NCBI GenBank assembly: GCA_002309675.1 | Contig: DBXX01000040.1 | Location: 885 to 25,626 of the forward strand | Length of the DNA: 24,742 bases | Reading direction: 5' to 3' | Origin: Lachnospiraceae bacterium UBA1201 | Lineage (GTDB): Bacteria > Bacillota > Clostridia > Lachnospirales > Lachnospiraceae | Shown: one piece after another, positions 1 to 8,145 of the stretch | Numbering within the stretch: position 1 is the stretch's first letter | Layout: each line of letters starts with the position of its first letter | The notes under the pieces: generated by a model | Told to the model about the DNA's origin: nothing | Seen by the model: only the letters and a program-made list of their open reading frames with translations | The model's database searches: none | Program-made: the position numbers and the translations under genes

Positions 1-849
1 CGGCTGATCGGCATCGATCAGGACGCGGACGCGATCGCAGCGGCGAGTGACAGACTTTCGGAATTTCAGGACATCGTAACGATCGTTCGAAGCAATTACG
101 AGAATATCGAGACCATACTCCGCGAACAGAATGCCGACCTCGTCGACGGCATCATGTTGGATCTGGGAGTTTCTTCCTACCAACTGGATGATGCGGCACG
201 CGGATTTACCTATCGGGACGAGAAAGCACCGCTGGATATGCGCATGGACGTGCGGCAGGAACTGACAGCGGCCGAGATCGTCAATACATGGCCCGAAGAG
301 CAAATCAAAAAAATCCTGTGGGATTATGGCGAGGAACGGTTCGCCGGAAACATTGCCCGCAACATCTGTAAGACGAGGGCGGAGAGACCGCTTACGACCG
401 CAGGCGATCTGCTTGCGATCCTGCGAAGCTCGATACCGGCAAAATCCCAGCAGACCGGCGGACATCCCGGAAAACGGACCTTTCAGGCATTACGTATCGC
501 CTGTAACCGCGAATTGGAAGTCTTGGAGAACTCCATCGACGCCATGATCCGTCACCTTAGGCCGCAGGGAAGACTCAGTATTATCACCTTCCATTCACTG
601 GAAGATCGTATCGTTAAATCGGCGTTTCGCACGAACGAACGCCCTTGCATATGCCCGCCGCATTTTCCGGTGTGCGTGTGCGGAAGAATATCGAAAGGGA
701 TCGTTATCACAAAGAAACCCATCCTGCCATCCGACGAGGAGATGGAAGAAAACAGCCGTTCGAAGAGCGCGAAGCTCCGTGTGTTTGAACGGTCCGACGA
801 AGATCAGAAGCCGCAGAAAGCGGCGAAACTTACGGGGTGGGAAAAATAA
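1..849 (+). CDS. rsmH: 16S rRNA (cytosine(1402)-N4)-methyltransferase RsmH, 5' end missing
   Basis: RsmH (MraW) methylates N4 of C1402 in the 16S rRNA decoding centre using S-adenosylmethionine. The reading frame is open from the first base of the window, so the start codon and the N-terminal SAM-binding glycine motif lie upstream. Visible family signatures are RLIGIDQDADAI at the very start (the end of the SAM-binding region), DLGVSSYQLDDAARGF, a PLDMRMD segment, GGHPGKRTFQALRIACNRE and the near C-terminal FHSLEDRIVK block. The in-frame ATG at 154 is internal, because conserved RsmH sequence precedes it. The C-terminus carries a CxCPPHFPVCxCG cysteine cluster common in Firmicute homologues. 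It stops 23 bp before ftsL and heads the dcw cluster, its usual place. Confidence 0.96.
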   Translation, partial: RLIGIDQDADAIAAASDRLSEFQDIVTIVRSNYENIETILREQNADLVDGIMLDLGVSSYQLDDAARGFTYRDEKAPLDMRMDVRQELTAAEIVNTWPEEQIKKILWDYGEERFAGNIARNICKTRAERPLTTAGDLLAILRSSIPAKSQQTGGHPGKRTFQALRIACNRELEVLENSIDAMIRHLRPQGRLSIITFHSLEDRIVKSAFRTNERPCICPPHFPVCVCGRISKGIVITKKPILPSDEEMEENSRSKSAKLRVFERSDEDQKPQKAAKLTGWEK

Positions 850-872
850 ATCTCAGTTAAGGAGGTTTTACC

Positions 873-1436
873 ATGGCGAATGAAAATTTGAGATCTGCAA
901 CCGGTACCCCTACTACCGGCCGCGCGGATTACACATACAAGCCCTATTATGAATACCGCTATGAAGGCGGTGCGGCACGTCAGCTCGAAGTGGCTCCGCA
1001 GATCTATCCGGAGCCCGAGCGCGAGCCGGAACAAGAGCCTGCCCGTCGGCCTCAACGCCGTCCGGCACCGGCCCCGAATCGGAAAGCCCTCCAGAAGAAT
1101 CGCAACCGTCTGGAGTCCATGAATCTGAAAGAGTTGATTGTTGCGGCGATTTGTGTTACAATTTGTATCGCAGTGGCTGTTATGCATTTGCAGCTTCACA
1201 CCGGCCTGGATGCGAAGATCGCGAAGGCAGCTGCACTGGAAAGTGAACTTTCCTCTATGCGCATGCGCAACGACGAAATGGAAAATAAGATCAATGTCGG
1301 GATCGACTACGCCGCGATCTATGATCAGGCGGTCAATGATCTCGGTATGACCTATCCCGGAAAGGATCAGCTGATCTACTATACGGCGGAGAAATCTGAA
1401 TACTTTGAAATGAATGCCGATAATACTAACCCTTAA
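873..1436 (+). CDS. ftsL: FtsL-like septum formation protein
   Basis: The product has 187 residues and follows a strong AAGGAGG at 859-865. The cytoplasmic N-terminus is long and rich in Pro, Glu and Arg (roughly residues 47-75, with EPEREPEQEPARRP). A single membrane segment lies at about 87-107, followed by a heptad-like stretch that probably forms a coiled coil and then a DLGMTYPGKDQLIYY tail. The DLGM motif near the C-terminus is typical of Firmicute FtsL/DivIC-like proteins. FtsL is a bitopic divisome protein that pairs with DivIC and FtsQ to activate FtsW-FtsI. The sequence itself is weakly conserved, so the name rests on topology plus position between rsmH and the class B PBP. The basic, proline-rich N-terminal extension is longer than in B. 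subtilis FtsL (about 117 aa). Confidence 0.85.
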   Translation: MANENLRSATGTPTTGRADYTYKPYYEYRYEGGAARQLEVAPQIYPEPEREPEQEPARRPQRRPAPAPNRKALQKNRNRLESMNLKELIVAAICVTICIAVAVMHLQLHTGLDAKIAKAAALESELSSMRMRNDEMENKINVGIDYAAIYDQAVNDLGMTYPGKDQLIYYTAEKSEYFEMNADNTNP

Positions 1437-1459
1437 TCCGGAATGTCCAAGGGGGAATC

Positions 1460-3943
1460 ATGGCAACAAAGGAACCCAACAACCAGGAGGAAAGGCCCAC
1501 ACGGGCGCCACGTCCTCCATATGTTAAAGAATACATGGAAGGAAAGCTACTTCTTGTAACCGCAGTGTTCATCGTAGCTTTCCTATTGTTGTTTGTACGA
1601 TTGGTTTATCTGGCTGTCTGGAAGAACGACGAATATATCAAAAACGTAAATAACAACTATGGATATCAGACCACAACTATCCCGGCTCCGAGAGGGAAGA
1701 TCCTCGATCGGAATGGGGATGTTTTGGCGACTTCAAATGCAGAATACGTACTCGTTATCGAGCCGAAGGCGATCATGGAGCAGGAGTATTACCGGATCGC
1801 CGCCCTTATGGTTTATAAGAACGTGCTCGGTTTCGATGCCGAGACCTTAGACGAAAGATTGGCCGAGATCGAAAAGGTCTGCGAGGAGAAGGAACACTTA
1901 GTCGGCGAGCTGTCCGATGAGAAGAAGGCGATCTATAACCGCCGCTGGTACTGGCGATATCCCGAATTTGAAAATGAAAACCGCACCGTTATCGACGGAG
2001 AGGTCATGCGAAAGGTCCAGGGCCTGGCAGAGCAGCTTCGTTCGACGAAACGTGCAGATAAGATAGAAGCGCTTAAAACGCTGTTTAAGGTGTCTGATGA
2101 GCAGATCACGGGCATTCAGGCAGACGTGGAAGAGCAGCGCGCAGCGATCAAAAAAGCAAAAGGTAATATCCTTACACGTCTCGGCGATCTGATCACCGGC
2201 GCTACACGGGAAGTGAAGACCATCGACTATGCACAGATCGCTAAGAAGTGGAGCGTGGATGAATTGACGGCAAAGGGCGTGGGCTACATGTCCGTCCTGC
2301 GTATCGTCGGCATTCGCTTCGAGACCGAATACGAACGTGTTTACCCGTATGAAACATTGGCCTGCAAGATCCTGGGCTTTTACTCGCCGTATTTCCCGGA
2401 GAGTTCTATGGGCCTGGAACGTTCGTATGATTCCAGCCTCTCCGGTACCGATGGTGTCCGCAAGACCTACATGACGGAGGACCTGAACCGTGATGCGACA
2501 AATGTCGAACCGCAGCAGGGAAACACCCTCGTAACCGGCATCGACATTCATATTCAGTCCATCATCGAGAAACATATAAAGCAGTTTGCGGATGAGATCG
2601 GCGCGGAGAATATCGCGATCGTATGCATGAATCCGCAGAACGGAACCATCGTTGCGATGGCGGATGACCGTGTTTACAATCCGAATAAGCACGATGACAT
2701 GGCCAGCTACTACACACAGGAGCAGCTGGATGAAATGTGGCAGAAGATTCTGAAAGAAGATAAGAGCATGCAGAAGAAACTGCTGGGCGCTACTGCGGAA
2801 GAGCAGAAGACCCTGCAGACCTCGGGTATCCTGAACTATGTTTACCGAAATTACTGCCTGTCGAATACGTATGAGCCGGGTTCCGCTTTTAAGCCTCTGA
2901 CCGTGGCTATGGGCTACGAACTCGGAAAGGTCAATGAAAACACATTGTTCGTCTGTGACGGCTTTACCGATTTCAGTGGAACGAAGGTTCGCTGTCACAA
3001 CCGCGAGGGTTGCGGCGAGCTGGATCTGACAGGAGCCTTGGCGAACTCCTGTAACGATTACCTGATGTACGTTTCTGGTCTGGTCGGCCGTGATAATTTC
3101 TTCGATTACCGTTGCCGGTTCAATATCGGTTCTAAGACCGGTGTTGATCTTCCGGGAGAAGTTTCCGCGGAAAATCTGAACTTTACCGCAGATCAGCTGA
3201 ATCCTCTGGAATTGGCGACATCCTCATTCGGTCAGGGCTTTAACACCACCATGATGCAGATGGCGGCAGCGCTCTGCACGACCATCAACGGCGGATATTA
3301 TTATGTTCCGCATGTCGTGACCGAGGAACGCTCCGCAGATGGTCAGGTAGTGGCACGTCCGTATTCCACGCCGGTGACGCAGGTCCTCAGTAAGAAGACC
3401 AGCGACTTCCTGCGCGAAGCGATGTACGAAGTCGTAGAAGAAGGTACCGCAAGTTACGTTAAGATCGCCGGTTATGAGATCGGCGGTAAGACCGGTACTG
3501 CACAGAAGGGCAATTACGCCGAAAACAATTACGTTATCTCTCTGGCGAGTTTTATTCCGGTCTCGGAGCCGGATCTGTTCTTATATGTCGTGATCGACCA
3601 GCCTCACCTGGAAGAGCAAAATTCCAGTAAGTGGGCACAGCTTCTGTCCAAACGTATCTGGATGGAAGTCATCCCGTATCTGAACCTCCATTCGAAGGAA
3701 GAGGGTATCGATTACCTGCATCCGAACGAATCGGGAGAGGATCCGGATCCGCCCGTGGACGGCTATGATTCAGATGGATTTATCACTGTAGACGAAAATG
3801 GCGAGCAACTGATCCGTCCGGACGGCGAGCCCGTGATCCCGGGTCAGCCGGCAGAGCAGCCGGGGCCGCAGCCCGCACAGCCCGACCTGCAGCCTGCACA
3901 GCCGGATCCGCCCGTCATCATCGATGATGAACGGGATGAATAA
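1460..3943 (+). CDS. ftsI: Class B penicillin-binding protein (FtsI/PBP2B-type septal transpeptidase)
   Basis: This is a peptidoglycan DD-transpeptidase of 827 residues that cross-links septal wall together with FtsW. It has one N-terminal membrane anchor (about 30-52), then a PBP dimerisation/pedestal domain, then the transpeptidase domain. The catalytic motifs are present: SAFK with nucleophile Ser475 and Lys478, SCN at 530-532, and KTG at 677-679. The pedestal has a charged, helical insertion (about 120-280), and a second insertion (about 412-465) precedes the SxxK motif. No PASTA domain follows. Instead there is an acidic, proline-rich tail with repeated QPAQPD. That argues against a standard SpoVD architecture, although a sporulation role cannot be excluded. 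The start is supported by an AAGGGGG at 1449-1455. Confidence 0.93.
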   Translation: MATKEPNNQEERPTRAPRPPYVKEYMEGKLLLVTAVFIVAFLLLFVRLVYLAVWKNDEYIKNVNNNYGYQTTTIPAPRGKILDRNGDVLATSNAEYVLVIEPKAIMEQEYYRIAALMVYKNVLGFDAETLDERLAEIEKVCEEKEHLVGELSDEKKAIYNRRWYWRYPEFENENRTVIDGEVMRKVQGLAEQLRSTKRADKIEALKTLFKVSDEQITGIQADVEEQRAAIKKAKGNILTRLGDLITGATREVKTIDYAQIAKKWSVDELTAKGVGYMSVLRIVGIRFETEYERVYPYETLACKILGFYSPYFPESSMGLERSYDSSLSGTDGVRKTYMTEDLNRDATNVEPQQGNTLVTGIDIHIQSIIEKHIKQFADEIGAENIAIVCMNPQNGTIVAMADDRVYNPNKHDDMASYYTQEQLDEMWQKILKEDKSMQKKLLGATAEEQKTLQTSGILNYVYRNYCLSNTYEPGSAFKPLTVAMGYELGKVNENTLFVCDGFTDFSGTKVRCHNREGCGELDLTGALANSCNDYLMYVSGLVGRDNFFDYRCRFNIGSKTGVDLPGEVSAENLNFTADQLNPLELATSSFGQGFNTTMMQMAAALCTTINGGYYYVPHVVTEERSADGQVVARPYSTPVTQVLSKKTSDFLREAMYEVVEEGTASYVKIAGYEIGGKTGTAQKGNYAENNYVISLASFIPVSEPDLFLYVVIDQPHLEEQNSSKWAQLLSKRIWMEVIPYLNLHSKEEGIDYLHPNESGEDPDPPVDGYDSDGFITVDENGEQLIRPDGEPVIPGQPAEQPGPQPAQPDLQPAQPDPPVIIDDERDE

Positions 3944-4099
3944 ATTGCAGGGCAGAGTATTCTGACCTGCAATACGAGAAGTTTGGCTTTTCGAGGCTGC
4001 GGAACGCAGCCACAGAAAAATAAACTTCTCTACTCGAGGAAAACCGAAGGTTTTCCGAGTTAATTCTGAGAGATTTTTCATTAACCGGAAAGGACTCCC
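3944..4099 (+). promoter_or_regulatory. Structured ftsI-mraY intergenic spacer with nested and tandem hairpins
   Basis: This 156-bp gap is unusually structured for a spacer inside the cluster. An outer stem GAGAAGTTT (3976-3984) pairs with AAACTTCTC (4022-4030). It encloses further pairing of TTTTC (3988-3992) with GAAAA (4015-4019) and a 7-bp hairpin GGCTGCG/CGCAGCC (3995-4001/4005-4011) with a GAA loop. A second hairpin follows directly, GGAAAACC (4038-4045) with GGTTTTCC (4049-4056), again with a GAA loop and extended by CTC/GAG. No T-tract follows, so it does not look like a simple terminator. It may be an mRNA processing, stability or attenuation element. The mraY ribosome binding site (AAAGGA, 4088-4093) lies outside the structures. 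Confidence 0.6.
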
Positions 4100-5065
4100 A
4101 TGTCAGAACTAAAACAAACCATAGTGGCGATGATGCTGGCGCTGGTTGTCAGCGCGATCTTTTGCCGCATTCTGATCCCCATCCTGCATAAGCTGAAGTT
4201 CGGCCAGCAGATCCGTGCGCTGGGTCCGCAGGAGCACCTGAAGAAACAGGGAACTCCGACCATGGGCGGCATCGCATTTATCGCAGCGACCGTGATCGCT
4301 TGCCTGCCGTTCCTGCGCGTCCGTCATCTGCCGGTGCTTTTCGCTCTCGTGGGCAATGCCTTCGTCGGCGGCCTGGATGACTATCTTAAGATCAAACGTC
4401 ACTCCTCGGACGGCCTTTCTCCGAAGCAGAAACTTCTGGGTCAGTTCGTAGTCGCAGCGATCCTGCTGGTCTGCCTGTGCCTGCGCGATCCATTGTCCGA
4501 TTGGGGCTATCTGAAGCTGCCGATCCTGGCAGATTATAAGATCAATATATCGTACCTGTTCATTCCGTTTTTCTTCTTCACGATGCTCGGCACCGAGAAC
4601 GGAGCGAACATGACCGACGGTCTGGACGGCCTCTGCAGCATGGTGACCATCATCATCATGGGATTTTTCCTCGCTGCGTCCTTTATCTTCGGTGAGGGTC
4701 TCGGCATCGTCGGCGGCGCATTTATCGGCGCCCTGGTCGGTTTTCTTTTGTTTAATGCTTATCCGGCGAAACTCTTCATGGGTGATACCGGTTCCCTCGC
4801 GATCGGAGGCTTCGTGGCCATGTACGCCATCCTGATGCACATGCCGCTCTACATCCTCATCGTCGCGTTTATCTACGTGATCGAGCTGGTCAGCACGATC
4901 ATCCAGGTGCAGTATTTCCGCCACACCGGAGGCAAGCGTTTCTTCCGTATGGCGCCGATCCACCACCACTACGAAAAGGGTGGCTGGTCGGAGGTACGCA
5001 TCGTCACGGTATTCTCCGTGGTGACCCTCATTCTGGCATGCATTTGCCTGCTGCCCATCCTGTGA
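4100..5065 (+). CDS. mraY: Phospho-N-acetylmuramoyl-pentapeptide-transferase MraY
   Basis: MraY transfers phospho-MurNAc-pentapeptide from UDP to undecaprenyl phosphate, making lipid I at the inner membrane face. The product has 321 residues, the usual length, and about ten hydrophobic segments. Recognisable cytoplasmic signatures are KKQGTPTMGG near residue 50, GGLDDYLKIKR with the catalytic Asp pair near 94, MTDGLDGL near 170, PAKLFMGDTGSLAIGG near 217, and the APIHHHYEKGGW histidine motif near 290. All expected active-site Asp and His residues are present. The start follows AAAGGA at a normal spacing. It lies in cluster order between the class B PBP and murD, with a structured spacer upstream and 93 bp to murD. 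Confidence 0.97.
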   Translation: MSELKQTIVAMMLALVVSAIFCRILIPILHKLKFGQQIRALGPQEHLKKQGTPTMGGIAFIAATVIACLPFLRVRHLPVLFALVGNAFVGGLDDYLKIKRHSSDGLSPKQKLLGQFVVAAILLVCLCLRDPLSDWGYLKLPILADYKINISYLFIPFFFFTMLGTENGANMTDGLDGLCSMVTIIIMGFFLAASFIFGEGLGIVGGAFIGALVGFLLFNAYPAKLFMGDTGSLAIGGFVAMYAILMHMPLYILIVAFIYVIELVSTIIQVQYFRHTGGKRFFRMAPIHHHYEKGGWSEVRIVTVFSVVTLILACICLLPIL

Positions 5066-5158
5066 TACTAAGCGAAAACGGCCAGCCGCCGCATTCGCCG
5101 AAATAATAAATCGTTGCCGCTTCGTTTAAAGCGAAGGTCAACAGATAGGAAAATAACT

Positions 5159-6565
5159 ATGAAGACTTATATGGTTGCCGGTACCGGCATCAGCGGCCTG
5201 TCCGCAGCAAGACTTTTATTACAGACCGGAGAGCGCGTGCTTCTCTACGATTCGAACGATCGTCTGGATCCGGAAACGATCCGTACGAAGTGTGCGGATA
5301 ACGGTCAATATGACACGACGAACCTGAAGATCTGCCTCGGCGAGATGACCCGCGATATTCTGATCGATGAGGGCGTGACCGCATGCGTTATGAGCCCGGG
5401 TATCGACCTGACGGTGCCGTTCCTGATCCCGGTCCGCGAACTGAATATCCCGATCATCGGTGAGATCGAGCTGGCGTACTGCTATAGCAAGGGCGACATT
5501 CTCGCCATCACCGGAACCAACGGAAAGACCACGACCACCTCGCTCGTCGGCGCCATTATGGATGCGGACGTGAAGAGCGGCCGCGGCGTTTATGACCAGG
5601 CATTTACCGTGGGAAACATCGGTATCCCGTACGCGCAGCGTGCGCCGTTTACGACGGAGCGTTCGGTGACCGTAGCGGAGATCTCCACCTTCCAACTCGA
5701 GACCGCGACGTCCTTCCGCCCGAATGTTTCCGCGATCCTGAATATCACACCCGATCATCTCAACCGTCATAAGACGATGGAATGTTACATCGAGATGAAA
5801 GAGAAGATCACACGTTTCCAGTGCGAGGACGATGTCTGCGTCCTCAATTACAACGATCCTGTGCTTCGCGAGTTCGGTAAGAAAGTGAAGACGAAGGTAG
5901 TATATTTCTACAGCCAGGGCGAACTCGAAGAGGGTGTGTTCCTGCGCGGCGACCAGATCATCTATAAGAAAGACGGCGTTGAGACACCGGTCTGCAAGAC
6001 AAACGAGATGAACCTGATCGGTACGCACAACCATGAAAATGTGATGGCGGCTATTGCCATGACCATGGCGGTCGGCGTTTCGCTGGACACCATCCGTGAG
6101 ACCATCCGCAATTTCCATGCAGTCGAGCACCGCATCGAATATACCTGCACGGTCAATGGAGTTAAGTATTATAACGATTCAAAGGGTACGAACCCGGACG
6201 CCGCGATCCGCGCCGTTCTGGCTATGCCTTCCCCGACCGTCCTGATCGGCGGCGGATATGACAAACAGTCCGAATACGAAGAGTGGATCCGGACATTTCC
6301 CGGACATATCAAGTTCCTGCTATTGATGGGAGCAACGAAAGAGAAGATCGCGAAGGCATGCGACGCCTGCGGTTTCACAGCGTACCGCTTCGTCGATTCG
6401 CTGGAAGAAGCGGTGAAGATCGCGCACGAGATGGCATTGCCCGGCGAGAACGTCCTTCTGTCGCCGGCCTGCGCGAGCTGGGACATGTTCGATAATTTCG
6501 AACAGCGTGGCCGCCTGTTTAAGGAGTACGCGCGCGCCCTCGAGAAGGCAGAGAAAGAAGCTTAA
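5159..6565 (+). CDS. murD: UDP-N-acetylmuramoyl-L-alanine--D-glutamate ligase MurD
   Basis: MurD is the ATP-dependent cytoplasmic ligase that adds D-glutamate to UDP-MurNAc-L-Ala. The 468-residue product shows the N-terminal Rossmann motif GTGISGLSAARLLL, the ATP P-loop GTNGKTTT (119-126), the central-domain NITPDHLNRH, and the C-terminal Mur-ligase signature NDSKGTNPDAAIRA that follows an HRIEY segment. The frame is open further upstream to a TTG at 5114. The ATG at 5159 is chosen because it follows AGGA (5147-5150) and puts the dinucleotide-fold motif at the expected distance from the N-terminus. The spacer before it (5066-5158) shows only a small CTTCG/CGAAG hairpin. It is followed after 36 bp by ftsW. 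Confidence 0.96.
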   Translation: MKTYMVAGTGISGLSAARLLLQTGERVLLYDSNDRLDPETIRTKCADNGQYDTTNLKICLGEMTRDILIDEGVTACVMSPGIDLTVPFLIPVRELNIPIIGEIELAYCYSKGDILAITGTNGKTTTTSLVGAIMDADVKSGRGVYDQAFTVGNIGIPYAQRAPFTTERSVTVAEISTFQLETATSFRPNVSAILNITPDHLNRHKTMECYIEMKEKITRFQCEDDVCVLNYNDPVLREFGKKVKTKVVYFYSQGELEEGVFLRGDQIIYKKDGVETPVCKTNEMNLIGTHNHENVMAAIAMTMAVGVSLDTIRETIRNFHAVEHRIEYTCTVNGVKYYNDSKGTNPDAAIRAVLAMPSPTVLIGGGYDKQSEYEEWIRTFPGHIKFLLLMGATKEKIAKACDACGFTAYRFVDSLEEAVKIAHEMALPGENVLLSPACASWDMFDNFEQRGRLFKEYARALEKAEKEA

Positions 6566-6601
6566 AGTCCGAAATGACGAACTAAGCAAGGAGTTGAGAG
6601 C

Positions 6602-7981
6602 ATGAGTGAAAAACAGCCGCGTAAGGCAAATGAAAACATTTTCATACGTTTCCGTAACCGAATACGGCGGTTTTTGACCCAGGGTTATTATGACTACAGT
6701 CTGATCTTTCTGGTGATCTGCCTGTGCCTGTTCGGTATCATGATGGTCTATTCGACGACCTCGTACTCGGATATCCAGTTGGGCAGAAGCGAGTGGTATT
6801 CCACGATCAAACAGTTTAAGACGCTGATCCTTTGTGTCGTCGGTATGTTCATCATTTCCATGGTCAACTACCATCTCTACGGAAAAGTGATCTTTGTTGG
6901 AATCTACCTCCTTTTGCTGGGCTTGTTTATAGCCCTGCTGGTCAGCGGTACCACGGCCAATGCTTCGCAGCGCTGGCTGAACCTGGGACCGTTCTACGTC
7001 CAGCCTTCGGAGATCGCAAAGCCGGGTATCATCGTCATGCTGGCTGCGTTCCTGAATTCAAAGTACGGCGTAATGATGCGCAAGCAAAGGAATCAAAAGC
7101 GTGCGCGTGTCGTAAAAGAAGAGAATAAAAAACGCGTGCGTGAAGGCAAACCGAAACTGCGTGTCAAGGATGAGGCGATCGAATATGGGATGCTGGGACG
7201 TTTCTCCGGCAACAACCTGTTTTTCATCGGCGGCTTCCTGCTTATGAGCCCGTTCCTGATCCTGATCGTATCGGAGAACTTAAGTACCGCGATCATCGTA
7301 TTCCTGATCATCTTCGGTATGTTCTTCATCGTAAGTGATAAAAAGAAGATTTTTGCAGTCATGGCGATCGCCATGGTCCTTCTGATCCTAATCGTTATCC
7401 TGCGTATCCGTGAGACCGGTTCCTTCCCTCTCATGAAAGACTACCAGGTGACGCGTATCAAAATGTGGCTGGATCCCGACAGTGACCCAGCGGGAAAAGG
7501 CTACCAGATCCTCCAAGGCCTTTATACCATCGGTTCCGGCGGCTTATTCGGCCGCGGCCTGGGATCGAGCGTGCAGAAACTGGGACTCCTTCCCGAGGCG
7601 CAGAACGACATGGTATTCTGCATCGTCTGCGAGGAGCTTGGTCTGTTCGGCGCCATGCTGGTGCTGTTCGTTTTCGTTCTCCTTCTGTGGCGTATTCTTT
7701 TCATCATCCGGAACGCGCCGGACTTCCACGGTTTCCTTTTAGCCGTCGGTATCTTCCTGCATTTTTCGTTCCAGATCCTGATGAACATCGCAGTAACAAC
7801 GAATATGATGCCGAACACCGGCGTTATCCTTCCGTTTATCAGTAACGGTGGAAGCGCATTGATGGCCTCCATGGCAGAGATAGGCATCCTGCTCAATATT
7901 TCCCGAAAGATACGCGTAAGGCAGATCGACCGCGAACTTCGGGCAGCGGAAAATCGATCGGAAGAGGATTCCGAAGAGTGA
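6602..7981 (+). CDS. ftsW: SEDS peptidoglycan glycosyltransferase FtsW
   Basis: FtsW polymerises lipid II at the septum and works as a pair with the class B PBP. The product has 459 residues, a hydrophilic N-terminus and about ten membrane helices. SEDS signatures are ASQRWLNLGPFYVQPSEIAK, GSGGLFGRGLGSSVQKLG, LPEAQNDMVFCIVCEELGLFG (catalytic-loop region with the conserved Asp) and GVILPFISNGGSALMASM. A highly basic cytoplasmic insertion occupies about residues 158-190 (MRKQRNQKRARVVKEENKK and onward), longer than in most FtsW proteins I know. The ATG follows AAGGAG at 6588-6593. RodA is the alternative within this family, but the dcw location favours FtsW. An imperfect terminator follows. Confidence 0.95.
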   Translation: MSEKQPRKANENIFIRFRNRIRRFLTQGYYDYSLIFLVICLCLFGIMMVYSTTSYSDIQLGRSEWYSTIKQFKTLILCVVGMFIISMVNYHLYGKVIFVGIYLLLLGLFIALLVSGTTANASQRWLNLGPFYVQPSEIAKPGIIVMLAAFLNSKYGVMMRKQRNQKRARVVKEENKKRVREGKPKLRVKDEAIEYGMLGRFSGNNLFFIGGFLLMSPFLILIVSENLSTAIIVFLIIFGMFFIVSDKKKIFAVMAIAMVLLILIVILRIRETGSFPLMKDYQVTRIKMWLDPDSDPAGKGYQILQGLYTIGSGGLFGRGLGSSVQKLGLLPEAQNDMVFCIVCEELGLFGAMLVLFVFVLLLWRILFIIRNAPDFHGFLLAVGIFLHFSFQILMNIAVTTNMMPNTGVILPFISNGGSALMASMAEIGILLNISRKIRVRQIDRELRAAENRSEEDSEE

Positions 7982-7985
7982 TATA

Positions 7986-8031
7986 GGGCGAGAGCTACCG
8001 TAAAATCGGCGGCTCCCGCTCCTTTATTTTT
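7986..8031 (+). terminator. Probable intrinsic terminator after ftsW
   Basis: An imperfect stem pairs 7986-8000 with 8007-8021 around a TAAAAT loop, with two mismatches and some G-T pairs, and is followed by TTTATTTTT. It separates the upstream six-gene run from ftsQ, which has its own promoter just downstream. Confidence 0.6.
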
Positions 8032-8066
8032 CGATAAAAGAATATCGTGCGGTTTTCAAAAAGCAA

Positions 8067-8095
8067 TTGAAAAAACACGGACTTCGTGTTATGAT
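8067..8095 (+). promoter_or_regulatory. Sigma-A promoter for ftsQ with a dyad in the spacer
   Basis: TTGAAA (8067-8072) and TATGAT (8090-8095) are separated by exactly 17 bp. The spacer contains the inverted repeat AACACG-GACTT-CGTGTT (8074-8090), which could be an operator. The predicted start near 8102 leaves about 44 nt of leader to the ATG at 8146. Confidence 0.75.
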
Positions 8096-8145
8096 AGGAT
8101 ACAAAGGTGCACGCCCTTGACATTTTAAGGTTTTCAGGAGAGAAG

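Noticed and set aside
5114..5158. Upstream TTG start for murD
   Set aside because: No ribosome binding site; the added residues precede the conserved N-terminal dinucleotide motif, and the ATG at 5159 has AGGA at proper spacing.
5066..5158. Promoter in the mraY-murD spacer
   Set aside because: No pair of hexamers at acceptable spacing was found; only a small CTTCG/CGAAG hairpin is visible.
8107..8145. GTG start for ftsQ
   Set aside because: It lies only about five bases after the predicted transcription start and has no ribosome binding site; ATG 8146 is preceded by AGGAG.
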